From NCBI GenBank assembly GCA_020465985.1, contig JAANYP010004337.1, positions 1,445,835-1,509,834 on the forward strand: a DNA stretch of 64,000 bases. Reading direction: 5' to 3'. The DNA comes from Centrapalus pauciflorus. Its lineage: Eukaryota; Streptophyta; Magnoliopsida; Asterales; Asteraceae. A program made the translations under genes and the position numbers. Below are positions 40,929 through 53,931 of the stretch, one piece after another (position 1 is the stretch's first letter; the number at the start of each line of letters is the position of its first letter). Under the pieces are notes generated by a model. The model was not told the origin of the DNA, searched no databases, and saw only the letters and a list, made by a program, of their open reading frames with translations.

Positions 40929-43900
40929 TTACTCTGGATTACACATACCATTTAGTTGAACTAACAACTCAAAGTGTGATTTAACAAAAGCTTTAGTGAA
41001 TAAATCTGCATTATTATCTTCCGTTGCCACTTTTACCAGTTTTATTAAATTCTTCTCAGCACAATCACGTATGAAATGATGTCTTATGTATATGTACTTT
41101 GTTTTACTGTGTTTAACTGGATTATTAGTTATATCAATAGTAGACTGGTAATCTATCCTAATGGGAGTATGAGTGTAAGTCAAACCATAATCCCGCAATT
41201 GTTGTATTATCCACAAAACCTGTGAACAGCAACTACCAGCAGCTACATATTCGGCCTCGCACTTTGACACGGCTACCGAAGTCTGTTTCTTGATTTTCCA
41301 GGATACAAGCCTCCCTCCAAAGAACTGACAACCTCCAGTTGTTGATTTCCGGTTCAAGCTGCAACCACCATAGTCAGAATCTGTATATGCTTCCAATTCC
41401 AGATCACCATCAGCGTGATACCAAAGTCCCAGCTTCGGTTTTGACTTGAGGTATCTCAGAATCCGCTTCACGGCTTTCATATGCATTTCTTTAGGATTAG
41501 CTTGGAACCTAGCACAAATACACACATCAAACATAATGTCAGGTCTAGAAGCAGTTAAATACATGAGTGACCCGATCATGGCCCGATATAGAGTCAGATG
41601 CACATTAGTATCACTTTCTATACCCGGTCCGAGATTGTGATTCACTTGAATTGGAGTACTAAAGTGAGCAGTGAGCTTAGTTCCTTCCATCCCGAAGTGC
41701 TCCAGAAGATCGTAGACATACTTCGTCTGATGGATAAACATGCCCTCCTTCCTTTGTTCAACTTGTAAACCCAGAAAGAAGTTCAGCTCACCCATAGCAC
41801 TCATCTCAAACTTTGACTTCATAACCTTCTCAAAGTCTTTGCACATCTGTTCGTTTGATGATCCAAAAATGATATCATCCACGTACACTTGTACCAAGAT
41901 AAAGTCTTCTCCCTTTCTCTTCACGAACAATGTACAATCAATTCTCTCTCTTTCAAACCCGTTGTCCAAAATATGAGTTGACAGCGTCTCATACCATGCC
42001 CTTGGTGCCTGTTGTAATCCATACAGAGCTTTATCATGTCGATATACTCTATCGGGATATTTTATATCAGTAAACCCAGGCGGTTGTTCGACATACACCT
42101 GTTCCTTCACCTTTCCGTACAGGAATGCACTCTTTACGTCAAGTTGATATACCTTAAATCCTTTGAAGGATGCGAAGGCGAGAAACAGATGAATTGCCTC
42201 AAGCCTTGCCACTGGTGCAAACACTTCATTGTAATCAATTCCCTCTTCTTGGTTGAATCCTTTCACCATAAGTCTTGCCTTGTTGCGAGTAACAATACCC
42301 CGATCATCTCTCTTGCACTTAAAAACCCATTTGGTTCCTATTGCAACTTCTCCTCGAGGTAGCGGCACTAACTCCCATAGTTCAAGCTTTCTGAATTGTG
42401 ACAGTTCTTCTTGCATGGCTTCAACCCAATAGTTGTCTTTCAGTGCCATTTGCACATTCTTCAGCTCTACTTGCGAGATAAAATATGAATAAAGACAAGT
42501 GTGATAGGCCTCGGAGTCATTGATCATCGATAACACCACGGTGTTATTATTCACACTACTCCTAGTTCTCACACCAGTATTTGGATTCCCTATGATACTC
42601 TCAATCGGATGATCCTTGTTTATCCTTGATGTCTCAATTTCGTCGACCCGAAGATTATCTCCTAAGTTTGATCCTATTTCACCTAACGGGGGTACAACTT
42701 CAGATGGTACATTCTCTTCCTCATGATCACTGTCCTCGGAGTTAGAAGTACTTGTCTGATTCTCGTTTGTAGGTAACTCATGTTCATTCTCTGTTGGAGA
42801 TCTATCTTCTGTTGTTTTAGGCTCAAATGTTGATGGAATGCCTGACTTTGGAAAACATTGACAGTCGTCATTCAGAGTTAATGAAGAGAAGTCATTCTCC
42901 ACTGTACCTGCATTTCCACTAACAGGTATGTTAAATGATTCAAACAATAAGTCATAATCAAATAACAACTCAGGACCTGTTTGGGGTTCCTGTGAAAAAC
43001 TTGTAACATCGATGTTAAACACAATTTCTACCGTACCATTTATTTTGTTAAAAACCCTTTTGTTTGGTGAGTTAGGGACATAACCTAGGAAGTATCATTC
43101 GTCAGCCTTTTCACCAAACTTAGGTTGATGTTTTGTTTTCAGTAAAGTACACGGTACCCCAAACGGTTCAAAGCCTGATAAATTAGGTGGTCTTTTATTC
43201 AGAACTTCATAACAGGTTTTGTTCAATGATTTGACAGTAAGGACCCAGTTTAAAACGTGACATGCGGTATTCACTGCCTCCCCCCAAAACATGGTAGGAA
43301 GCTTTGAATCCGAGAGCACGGTCCTTGCTGCCTCAATCAAAGTCTTGTTCTTACGTTCTGCCACCCCATTTTGTTGTGGCTCATATGGTTCACTAAATTG
43401 ATGCACTTTAACTTTGGATAGGCAATATACACCAATTACTGCGTTTTTAAATTCAGTTCCATTATCACTCCTGATACATTTTACCGTCGTCCTGTAGGAG
43501 TTTTCGACTTGGTCTAAGAACCAAATCAACTTTCCAGCTGATTGGACCGAAGAGATCCATCATCAGTGATAAGTAAACAATACCAACTACCACCTATACT
43601 CCTTTTGTTGATTGGACCGAAGAGATCCATATGCAGCAAATTGAAGGTGGAAGCGATCGAGTTCTGAGTCTTTGACTTGTGTGACTTCTTATGTTGTTTT
43701 TCCTTTTTGCACGGGACACACCTGTCATCGAACTGAAAACTCTTCAGTGGAACACCTTGCACCAGACCATTTTTTGTAATGTAGTTCATTTTCCATAGGT
43801 GCAAGTGTGCCATGCGTCTGTGCGATAAAATAGATTCGGATTCTAAAGCTTTAGATAGTAGACAAATTGTGCCCATCGATGAGTCTGATACATTCATGTC

Positions 43901-44263
43901 CATCATGCACAGATCATTCTTCCTTGGGGCTCTCATCATGATCCATTCTTCAGGTATTTTGAATCCCGGCTTCAGCACTAACGCTTCAGTTTCAGTAAAA
44001 ATAACTGAATGTTTCTTATCACAGATCTAATATACACTAATGAGATTGTGATCAAGTTTATCGACATGGTAAACTTGATCAAGTGTGATTGTCCCATTAG
44101 TGATCACTCCTGTTCCAGTGATATGTCCTCCCTTATTCCCAGCGAATGATATGAATCCCTAGTTCCCTCCCTTGAAGTCTGTGAGTAGACTCCTTTCCTC
44201 AGTCATGTGACGAGAGCAACCACTGTCGACGAACCATTTGTTGTTTAGAGTTGTAGTTAGCTC
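40929..44263 (-). pseudogene. SireA-4 pol, broken in integrase
   Basis: The RT-RNase H half is open for 697 codons (43022-40929). It shows TKWVFKCK, LDVKSAFLYG, YVDD (about 41870-41882), RNase H DSDYGG, CEAEYVAA and a slightly changed KTKYIYIRHHF. Upstream, the integrase core is disrupted at 43526-43570. There the segment after ITDD is deleted and a second copy of about 20 bases (ATTGGACCGAAGAGATCCAT on the plus strand, also at about 43611) is inserted. The segments RSDNGTEF and GVAERKNKTL remain (43095-43529). The protease region carries a stop and changes near 44160. Confidence 0.9.
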
Positions 44264-44345
44264 CTGCACATGAAAGAAAACAAGTTACTTATCACGGGGA
44301 ACCCAAGCCATGACTGACTTGGTAATAACATTCTCATCCACATAC
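44264..44345 (-). other. Candidate gag/pol intron, SireA-4 (82 or 78 nt)
   Basis: GTATGT at 44345 and GTGGAT at 44341, gag stop at 44285-44287, T-rich run, CAG ending at 44264. Both spacings equal those in SireA-1 and SireA-2. The branch-like element is weaker (AAGTAAC). Confidence 0.4.
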
Positions 44346-46932
44346 GTGAACTCCTTCAAATACCCATCTCTCCTTTCAGGTGACTTGGGTTTTTGATTGA
44401 GAACCTGTTGTGGTGCTGAGTGATTCAAATTCACTCTTGGCCTTTGGGTAGAAATTTGCTGTTGAGCCCTTGAATAAATTCTATTAAAGGGCATTTCAGA
44501 TTGATATCCTTGGGCTCTACCTGGTGTCTATTGTCTTTGAGGAGTGTGAGACCTAACTGGAGTGTAAGTCCTTCTAGGTGTTGTACTCCTATAAGCTTGT
44601 TGAGGTCCTGACCTAGACTGATTAGGGACTCTATTCGGCGAATTAGTCCTAACCACGTCATTTGGTCTAACCGTCACAGGTACTTGTCTAACAACTATCT
44701 TAGGTGTAGCATTCACAATCTTCTCAGTGTGTCGAGAACCACTTGTGCTAGCAACACTAGATACTAGTTTATGTTGTTCTGGCTTTCCTACAGCAGGTCT
44801 AGACTCTGGTTTAGAAGGTGTAGACTCTACTTTCTTATACGGACAGCTAGACGCAACATGTCCCTTCTCATGATATCTAAAGCAAGACATCTTATCAATC
44901 GACTTCATATAGGTGCCCTTTGACTTTGGTGTCTCACTGGTGTCATTTTCTTTCTTTTCAACTATCGTGACTACTTCCTCTTGTTGATTATTAATTTTAG
45001 GTTTAGTCTCTCCTAGCTTTTGGTCACTACAAGACTGCACAAACTTGACCTTCTTAATCTTAGAGTTAGTAGTAAACACCTTAGTTGTTTTGTCCTTATC
45101 AGATTCAGTTTTAGTTGTTTCCTCTGACTCGACTGTTTCATATGTTTTATCTTGAGGTTGAGGCACATAATTAATGTTGAAAGGAGGAGGACTCTCTTGA
45201 TAACCTAATCCTACTGGTTTCTTAGACTGCCGTTGAGCATCTAAGATTTTCCCTAGATTTAGTGATGGGTTCCTAAACTTTTCCAACGTACTATTTACCT
45301 CAGCAACGTTGACTTTTGATTCAGCTAGTTCGACCTCCTTAATGGTAAGTTCTTTGGTTAAAGCCTCAACATGCTCATACATAAGTTCTATCCTAACACA
45401 TTGTTCACTTAATTTGTCTTTTAGAACTATAGCATATTGAGCATCTGCTTTTAGCTTTTCCTAAGATCTTCCTTAATATCTAAGAGACTAGCATTATCTG
45501 ATTTCAGTGATTGGATTTGAGCAGTTAAGTTATTATGTGATTCTAAAACTAAGTTCAACCTATCATTCGAAGTAGCACATAAAACATATAAGTCATGAAA
45601 TGTATAAAAGTTTAGAATTACCCTTTTGTGATCCGATTCCACGTTCGCCGTTTGGGCAGCAAACTCCAGAATGGTCTGATTATCTGACTTTTCCACCAAC
45701 AAAGGACTTGTATCATTCTGTTCGTTGTCCTCTATCACTTCCTTTGCTCTGTCATCCCCAGTCTCAGTCACTTCAGCCATGAAGGCTCTAGCGTTTGACT
45801 CCGGATGAGTACTCCAATCGTAAGTTCCATCGAGCTGTCTATCAGATGTCACATTAGTTAACAGACCAGCGATGTTAGCTTGATTACCCGAACTACCAGA
45901 CTGATATCTTCCCTGAGATTGATTCTGATAGTTTTCAACTTTGGGTCGTTGACACTCTCTTGCAAAGTGTCCCAATCCTTGACAATTATAACAGTTAACC
46001 TTGGATTTGTCAAACCCAACCTTGATGTTGCCTACGTCAGATTTCTCCCGGTACTTTTCATGAACCTCTTGACTCTCTGAGTCACCATGGCCAGTTGCCA
46101 TTGAAGGTCCATTTCCTCCAAGTCATCAGGATCCACATGATCGTAGTCTTCATCCCATAGCGCATGATCGTTTATCTTCCCTTGAACGCAATTGCCATAC
46201 GCGCCAACAAATGAAGCCTAAGTTTAGATGATCTTCAGCTGATTTTTGCGCTCATTAGAATCCTTGTGTATCCTTTTGACATAGATGCTGACTAATTTTG
46301 GCTTTTCTTCCGGTTTCGAAAACCCTAAGAACGCCCAACTACTCGATTCTTCTACAGCTATTGGAATTGATTCTTCTCCTTAGAAGAAAGTTGTGGCTCC
46401 TGACTTCATATCACCACCAATCGATGGTTTTGTCTTTCCAAAATACATTTCAGGATCTTGAACCTGCTTAACCTCCCGTTCTTTTTTCTGTATTTTGAAA
46501 TTATAAGCCCTCAGCGTTCCTACTGCACCTTCAAGACTGAGAGTCTCGAACTTCTCTTCATCATGCTTAATTAAGGCAGTGTACATTTCCCATCTCGCCG
46601 GTAAAGCATCTAGAAACTTTTCGATCTTCTCAGTCTCTTGATAAACAACATTGTGATTGTCAAGCTCCGTTAACAAATGAAAGAATCTCGTAATTGTCTC
46701 ATCAAGTGTCTCGTTCTTCAGAGCCTTGAAAATTGCAAATTGTTGTTTCAGCATCTCCATCCTACTCTTGCGAACCCATGGATTTCCCTCGCACCTTTTC
46801 TCTAGAGCATCCCATAGCTCTTTAGCAGTCCTATGATTTCTCATGGTGTGTAGAATTTCTTGAGGTAACGCCATTCGGATAATCGAGAAAGCTCGGTTCT
46901 CGGCCTCATAAAGTTTCTTTTCATCATTGTGA
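44285..46932 (-). pseudogene. SireA-4 gag, truncated and broken
   Basis: Lacks about the first 75 residues; the homology starts at a KKLYEAENRAFSI segment near 46930. Open pieces are 46380-46874 (N-terminal domain), 45451-46101 (first knuckle CYNCQGLGHFAREC, about 45945-45990), 44528-45382 (coiled coil, then CFRYHEKGHVASSC, in which the second Cys of the knuckle is Tyr) and 44285-44494. Inactive. Confidence 0.85.
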
Positions 46933-47140
46933 ATTCTAGTTTCTTAATAATCAAACAACAATATCAACAATATATCAAGAACAGAAAGAATCAAAACTGA
47001 CCGAATGATTATATTGAAGAACTTATGACAAAATTGATTAAAGAGAGAATGGAATCTTCGTGAATAGTTGCCCTTTCTGAATTCAATGCGTACAAAATAA
47101 AACTGTCAGATCTATTCCTATTTTGAAACTCAAACATACA
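46933..47140. other. Unassigned 208-bp segment between A-4 and B-2
   Basis: No match to the A, B or C families elsewhere in the window. A/T-rich, with repeated AACAATATCAA-like words near 46963-46977. It may be filler DNA at a deletion junction, or the remnant of another element; no gene is supported. Confidence 0.5.
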
Positions 47141-48092
47141 TTTATATGGCTCTGGGGATTGGACTAAGGAGGAAGGAGCTCCTACAACCCTTTGTCGTTT
47201 AAATATTTTAAGTGAGGGGGCTGGGGAAGCATGTATAGTAGAAGGTGCAGAGGAAGTATTCGTATCATGAGGAGTGGGTTGGGATCCTGGGGGTGAAGCA
47301 GTAATAGATGGATGAGCCTGCTCAGGACCCTCTCCTCTGTTTCTTGGATGGACGTCCATTGCATGAGGCAAAGGGACATCCACACTGTGAAAATTGGTAC
47401 TTGGTTTCAAAAGTCTTCTAATAGTAGGTAAAGAGTGCCTATGAGATTCAAGTATCCTTTTATGTACTTTAAAAGTATTGCAATATTTTGCAATTATTTC
47501 TACCAAAAACTGTGGATACATAAAAAATTTCCCATTTTTTAAGGCATGGTGCCTTAACATCCCTTGAAAAATCATATTAGAAAAATTAAATTGTTGGCCT
47601 GTGGATAAGCACACTAAAGCAGTGGCAATATTTGAAGATAATTCAGACCACCCAGTCCTTTTAGGGCTTAATCACTGCTGAATAATATGTACAAGATATT
47701 TCAATTTAGGACCAAAGTGTGCTTTATAGAAGGTAAAAGAATCAGTTGGGCCCCTATACCCGATTTCAAAAAGACCTTCGTGTAAAGCCTAAAGGGAGAG
47801 ATCAGATATACATGTGGCATCTTGAAGATGCAGATGTTTGTGTATAGTCTCCTCGGTGATGGTAATGGAATTACCATCAATGATTGATGCAAAAGAAGTG
47901 ACTCCCTCATTAGCATTTACAGTGGCTGATTTCCAAAACTGCTCTATATGTGAGACGTATATAGTTTGATTGACAGTTAGAGCATAATGAATATTAGACC
48001 CACGTAGAAAATCCATCATATCATGGAATGGCTGCAGTTCAGCATGTTTGAGAGAGTAAGGAAGGCAGTTGTGTTCTTTGACAAAACTCCAT
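47141..48092 (-). pseudogene. SireB-2 ORF3 N-terminal fragment
   Basis: Begins at ATG 48090-48092. An extra T frameshifts it within the third codon compared with SireB-1. Recognisable blocks include MMDFLRGSNIHYAL, the STGQQFNFSNMIFQGMLRHH segment (shared exactly with B-1) and FMYPQFLVEIIA. Several stops and frame changes lie near 47660, 47700 and 47790. The homology to SireB-1 ends at about 47141, inside the Pro-rich linker, so the C-terminal two thirds are missing. Confidence 0.8.
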
Positions 48093-48471
48093 TAGTGATC
48101 ACAACGACGGGGATTTAGGGTTTTGAACGACTGTGTGAGAATCGCACAGACATAGAAGGAGAAAAGATTGTGGAAGATATTTTTGCAACTGGTAGTTGCA
48201 ATCAAACGAAACTGGGACTTTTAAGGTTTTGGCTTTTCAAAAATATCTAGTCACGCGCACAATCTCATTAGTAATGACTGAAATGCCCTGCACACTTGAC
48301 AGACCAAGTGAAACAACTAACAGTTCGATAGAATGAACTAGCAACTTGAGAATAATCTCAAGCTGTTAGTTGAAAAGTTAGCAGCATCTAATGAAATAGT
48401 GTCACCCCCTTAACTAAGCACATTTAATAAGTGTTTTCCTCATGGAATAAGGGAGAATAATTAAAAACAAA
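48093..48471 (-). other. SireB-2 pol-ORF3 spacer
   Basis: Non-coding. Keeps the hairpin (48336-48371) and a degraded polypurine-like segment (48402-48412). The ORF3 leader here contains a GGGATTTAGGGTTTTG segment in place of the B-1 AAACCCTAATTC. Confidence 0.6.
48336..48371 (-). other. Spacer hairpin of SireB-2
   Basis: Arms AACTAGCAACTTGAG and CTCAAGCTGTTAGTT pair at 13 of 15 positions around a 6-base loop; equivalent to 12209-12244. Confidence 0.55.
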
Positions 48472-50408
48472 TTAATCCATATTTACCATACCAATATTTG
48501 ATTCCAGAAAGGTGAATCTTCCTACATCAAATGGTTTTGTAAATAGATCAGCTAACTGATCATCTGTATGAATTTTGGTAACTTGGATTAACTTCTTCTC
48601 ATTACAGTCCCTTATAAAATGGAATTTATGTGCTTGGTTTTGGGAAATTTCACTGGATTTTGTACAATGTTGATTACACTTGAATTGTCAATATAAATAG
48701 GAGTAGAAGAAATTTCATACCATAGTCTATCAGTTGGTTCTGAATCCACATCACTTGGGAACAACAACTGGCAACTGCAACATATTCTGCTTCAGTGGAT
48801 GAAGTGGAGACTGTGGTCTGCTTTTTGCACTGCCAAGAGACTAGTCTTGCTCCTAGATATTGACATCCACCAGTTGTGGATTTCCTGTCTATGTTGCAAC
48901 CTCCATAGTCACTATCAGAGTAAGCTATGAGTTCAAGAGGAGAGTCCTTAGGATACCATAGGCCCAATTTTGATTGACCTTTGAGATATCTAAAGATTCT
49001 CTTAACAGCAAACAGATGTGAATCTTTTGGAGCACATTGAAACCTGGCACAAACCCAAACAGCAAACATTATATCAGGTCTAGAAGATGTAAGATACATT
49101 AGTGAACCTATCAAGGATCTGTACAAATGAATATCCACATCCACTCCTTCTTTATCTGCATCAAGTTGTTTATGAGGGTCCATTGGTGTGCTGGAAACCT
49201 TGGTGTCCTTGTATCCACACTTTTCCAGGATGTCATTTACATACTTTTATTCACTTATGAAAAGTCCAGTGGGTTTCTGCTTGACCTGCAATCCTATAAA
49301 GAAAGTTAGTTCCCCCATTGAACTCATTTGAAACTTCTTGTGCATCAAAGTCTCAAACTCCTTGCATAAATTGTAATTTGTTGATCCAAAGATGATATCA
49401 TCAACATAGATCTGAACAAGAAGAATCTCTGATTTGATGGACTTTGGGAATAATGTCTTGTCCAGAGTACCTCTCTTGAATCCATTCTGTAGAAGATATG
49501 AAGACAAAGTGTCATACCATACTCTTGGGGCTTGGTGGAGTCCATAGAGTGCTTTGTCTAACTTATAGACTCTGTCTGGATACTTATAGTCCTCAAATCC
49601 AGGGGGTTGACACACATAAACCTATTCTTCAATTGTACCATATAAGAATGCAGATTTCACATCCATTTGGTACACTTTTGAACCCTTTGAAGCTGGCATA
49701 TGCTAGGAACAGTCTGATGGCTTCTATCCTTGCTACTGGGGCAAAGAAATCATAGTCTATTCCTTCTTCTTGAGTGTATCCTTGAGCTACCAACCTTGAT
49801 TTGTTCTTGATCACTACAACTCTCTCATCCTTCTTGTTTCTGAACACCCAACTTGTACCAATTTCCCTCTTACCTTTAGGCAAGTCAACTAGAGTCCATA
49901 CATTCTGAATCTTGAATTGCAACAGTTCTTCTTGCATTGCCTCAATCCAAGATGGATCCTTTAGTGTCTCAGATGCCTTCTTTGGCTCTAATTGTGACAT
50001 GAAACATGCATGTTCAAAGGCAGCTAGACTAAATTCAGGGATTGCTGATTCAGCATCAGTGGACTCCTTGTGAACCATTGTCCTTGTTTGTACAGGAGTG
50101 CGTGGATCTCCCATTATCTGGTTGAGAGGGTGATACTTGTGAACCCTGAGTGTAGGTTCCCTTTCAGTCTGAAATGAGCATCCCAGATTTGTATCAGCAC
50201 CTTCTGCACCACTTGGTGATTCTACTTCAGTAACAGTCTGATCAGGAGATTGAATTCTTTCCCTATTGGTCGGAGCTGTTACTTCAGGACTTGGGATTGG
50301 CAATTCAAACTCTGTATGTATGTCTTGTTGGTCAATCAGGACCCCAGGTGGGTCACAAGAGAGAAGTCGTAGAACAGTGTACTCATCTCATGTAGCAGAA
50401 TCTGCAAT
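48472..50408 (-). pseudogene. SireB-2 pol, RT and RNase H part
   Basis: From the A-5 insertion leftwards: linker, RT with TSWVFRNK (about 49840), a small deletion near 49745, YVDD (about 49400), and RNase H with DSDYGG and STEAEYVA. Several indels and stops occur, for example a stop after EEVYV near 49623 and a deletion near 48625 that removes part of the RFHF segment. It ends at the stop at 48472-48474. Inactive. Confidence 0.85.
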
Positions 50409-50629
50409 TTTTGGTACACCCTGTGTGACGATAGCAGTCTAAGTGTATTAGCATTTTGGTTCAGATTATATTGCAAAGATCTGGGATATTTGATATATGT
50501 GGTTATATATGTTTGATAGTTATTGATTGTATGTTTGAACTTGATGTAATATGTTACAAGAAGTTCAAACATAGAGTCCAAAGGTTAATTCAAATATAAG
50601 TTAATTAATATAGTCAAATACAAGTTGAA
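50409..50629 (+). repeat. 5' LTR fragment of SireA-5
   Basis: Matches 59129-59349 closely. The terminal TG is TT here. Ends abruptly at GTTGAA, the deletion point. Includes the palindrome 50533-50570. Confidence 0.9.
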
Positions 50630-50636
50630 AGGAGAG

Positions 50637-53600
50637 ATGGTTTGTCGACAGTGGGTGCTCCAGGCACATGACAGGGGAAAGAAGTCTACTTAAAGACTTC
50701 AAGGGTGGGAATCGGGGATTTGTATCATTCGCGGGCAATAAGGGAGGAACCATCACTGGTACTGGAGAAGTCACTAATGGGACGATTACATTGGATCAAG
50801 TTTATCACGTTGATAACCTGGTTCATAATCTCATTAGTGTATCTCAAATCTGTGATAGGAAGAATTCAGTGCTGTTCACTGATACTGAGGCGTTAGTGCT
50901 AAAACCGGGGTTCAAGATTCCTGAAGAATGGATATTAATGCGGGCACCAAGGAAGAATGACTTGTACATGCTCCATATGAACAAGCCGGAATCTTCGATG
51001 CGTCCGATCTGCTTTTTGTCTAAAGCTTCGAAGACTGAATCAGTGATGTGGCACAGACGCATGGCACACTTGCACCTAAGAAAAATGAACTATATAACGA
51101 AAAATGGGTTGGTGTAAGGTGTGCCTATGAAAAGTTTTCAGTTCGAGGACAAGTGTCTACCTTGCAAAAAGGGCAAACAACATAAGAAGGCACACAAGTC
51201 CAAGACTCAGAATTCCGTAACCTCTACATTCGATTTGTTGCATATGGATCTCTTCGGACCAATCAACAAAAGGAGTATAGGAGGTAGTTGGTACTGTTTA
51301 GTTATCACTGACGATTACTCACGATTTTCTTGGGTTTTCTTTCTAGGTACAAAGGACGAGACGACATCCAAGCTCATCGGGTTCTTAGACCAAGTGGAGA
51401 ATTCCTATGGAACAAGGGTTAAAAGGCTTCGTAGTGATAATGGATCTGAATTTAAAAACACTGTAATTGGTGTATATTGCCTATCAAAGGGCATAGTGCA
51501 TCAATTTAGTGCACCCTATGAGCCACAACAAAATGGGGTGGCCGAACGAAAAAACAGGACATTGATTGAGGCAGCTAGGACTATGCTTTCGGATTCAAAA
51601 CTTCCTACCATGTTTTGGGGGGAGGCAGTGAATACCGCATGTCATGTTTTAAACCGGGTCCTAACTGTCAAATCTTTGAACAAAACCTGTTATGAAATTT
51701 TGAATAAACGGCCACCTAATTTAACTGGCTTGGAACCGTTTGGGGTACCATGTACTTTATTGCGAACAAAACATCAACGTAAGTTTGGTGAAAAGGCTGA
51801 CGAAGGATACTTCCTAGGTTATGTGCCGAACTCACCAAACAAACGGGTTTTTAACAAAACAAATGGTACAGTAGAGATTTTGTATAACATTGAAGTCACA
51901 AGTTATACACATGAACCCCAAACAGGTCCGGAATGGATATTTGACTACGATAAATTGTTTGAGTCATTTAACATTCCTTTAGATGAAAGTGAAGGTACCA
52001 TCGAAAAGGACATGGCGACGTTGAATCTGAATGACAAAGGTCATACCTTTCCGAGGACCACTTCTCAATCCACATCCGAGCCTACTTCAACTGTAGCTGG
52101 ATCTCCAGAAGTTACTGATTCAGAAGCACCTTCAACTGAGAATCAAACTCAGACAACTAATTCCAACTCTGAGGAAACTGTCCACGAGGAGGAAAATGTG
52201 GAATCTGAAGTTGTTCCCCCATTAGGTGAAATAGGATCTAACTTCGGAGATAATCTGAGAGTTGATGAGATAGAGACATCTAGGATCAACAAGAACCATC
52301 CTATAGAAAGCATCATAGGAAATCCTAATGAGGGTGTGAGGACTAGGAGTAGTTAAAATAACAACACTATGTTGTTGTCGATGATAAATGACTCCGAGGC
52401 CTTTCATACCTGCCTCTATTCTTGTTTCATCTCGCAAGTAGAGCCGAAGAATGTGCAAATGGCACTAAAGGATAACTTCTGGGTTGAAGCGATGCAGGAA
52501 GAACTCTCTCAATTTAGGAAACTAGAAGTGTGGGAGTTAGTTCCATTGCCTCGAGGGGAAATAGCAATAGGAACCAAATGGGTTTTTAAGTGCAAAAGAG
52601 ACGATCGAGGTATAGTCACTCGCAACAAGGCTAGGTTAGTTGTAAAGGGTTTCAACCAAGAGGAGGAAATCGATTACAATGAGGTGTTTGCGCCAGTAGG
52701 CTTTAAGGTATATCAACTAGATGTTAAGAGTGTTTTCCTCTATGGGAAAGTGAAGGAGCTGGTGTATGTAGAACAGCCGCCCGGATTTACAGATCCAAAA
52801 TATCCAGATAGAGTATATCGGTTAGATAAGGCTCTGTATGGATTACATCAAGCACCAAGGGCATGGTACGAGACATTGTCTAACCATCTGTTAGAAAATG
52901 GGTTTGGAAGAGGTAGGATAGATAGTACGTTGTTCGTAAAGAGAAAGGGAGAACACTTCATCTTGGTACAAGTGTACGTCGATAATATCATCTTTGGATC
53001 ATCAAACGAGCAAATGTGCAAGGATTTTGAGAAAGTGATGAAGTCGAAATTCGAGATGAGTGCAATGGGTGAGTTGAATTTCTTTTTGGGGTTGCAAGTT
53101 GACCAGAAGAAGGAAGGGATGTTTATCCATCAGACAAAGTATGTCTACGACATATTAGAGCGCTTCGGGATGGAAGGGACGAAACTGACAGCTCACTTCA
53201 GCACACCGACTCAAGTGAATCACAATCTCGGACCGGGTACTGAGAGTGATACCGATGTGGATCCAACGTTATATCGGGCCATGATTGGATCACTTATGTA
53301 TTTAACTGCTTCAAGACCTGACATTATGTTTGTTGTGTGTATTTGTGCTACGTTTCAAGCTAATCCGAAAGAGATGCACATGAAAGCCGTGAAGCGGATT
53401 CTACGATACCTCAAGTCGAAACTGAAGCTGGGACTTTGGTATCACGCGGAGGGAGATCTGGAATTGGAGGCATTCACGAATTCAGACTACGGAGGATGCA
53501 GCTTGACGCGCAAGTCAACAACTGGAGGTTGTCAATTCCTTGGAGGGAGACTGGTTTCCTGGCAATGCAAGAAACAGACGTCGGTAGCTGTGTCAACGTG

Positions 53601-53931
53601 CGAGGCCGAGTATGTTGCTGCTGGTAGTTGATGTTCACAGGTTCTGTGGATACAACAACAATTGCGGGATTACGGTTTGGCTTACACTCAAACTCCTATT
53701 AGGATAGATAACCAATCTACAATTTCTATAACAAATAATCCAGTTAAACATGATAAAACCAAGCACATAGACATAAGACGTCATTTTATACGTGATTGTG
53801 CTGAAAAGAAATTAATCAAACTGGTAAAAGTGGCAACGGATGATAATAATGCTGACTTATTTACCAAAGCTTTCGATAAATCATGGTTTGAGTATTTGAT
53901 TCAACTGAATGGAATGCATAACCCACAGTGA
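50637..53931 (+). pseudogene. SireA-5 pol, inactivated
   Basis: One frame runs throughout with four stops or gaps. Protease FVDSGCSRHMTG sits at the deletion junction. A TAA lies at 51115-51117 (shared with SireA-3). The integrase core is open (ITDDYSRF, RSDNGSEF, GVAERKNRTL). A TAA lies at 52354-52356. In RT a 16-codon segment after FAPV is deleted in frame (about 52700), and the catalytic YVDD has become YVDN (about 52976-52987), which should abolish polymerase activity. A TGA lies at 53629-53631 in RNase H. It ends at 53931 after the KTKHIDIRRHF segment. Confidence 0.9.

Larger units (their letters stand above)
40216..46932 (-). mobile_element. SireA-4, partial family A element
   Basis: Minus-strand copy holding part of the pol-ORF3 spacer (40216-40928), pol and gag. 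The gag N-terminus, leader and 5' LTR are missing, replaced at about 46933 by unassigned sequence. ORF3 and the 3' LTR would lie to the left of SireA-3 but are not found there. Confidence 0.85.
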
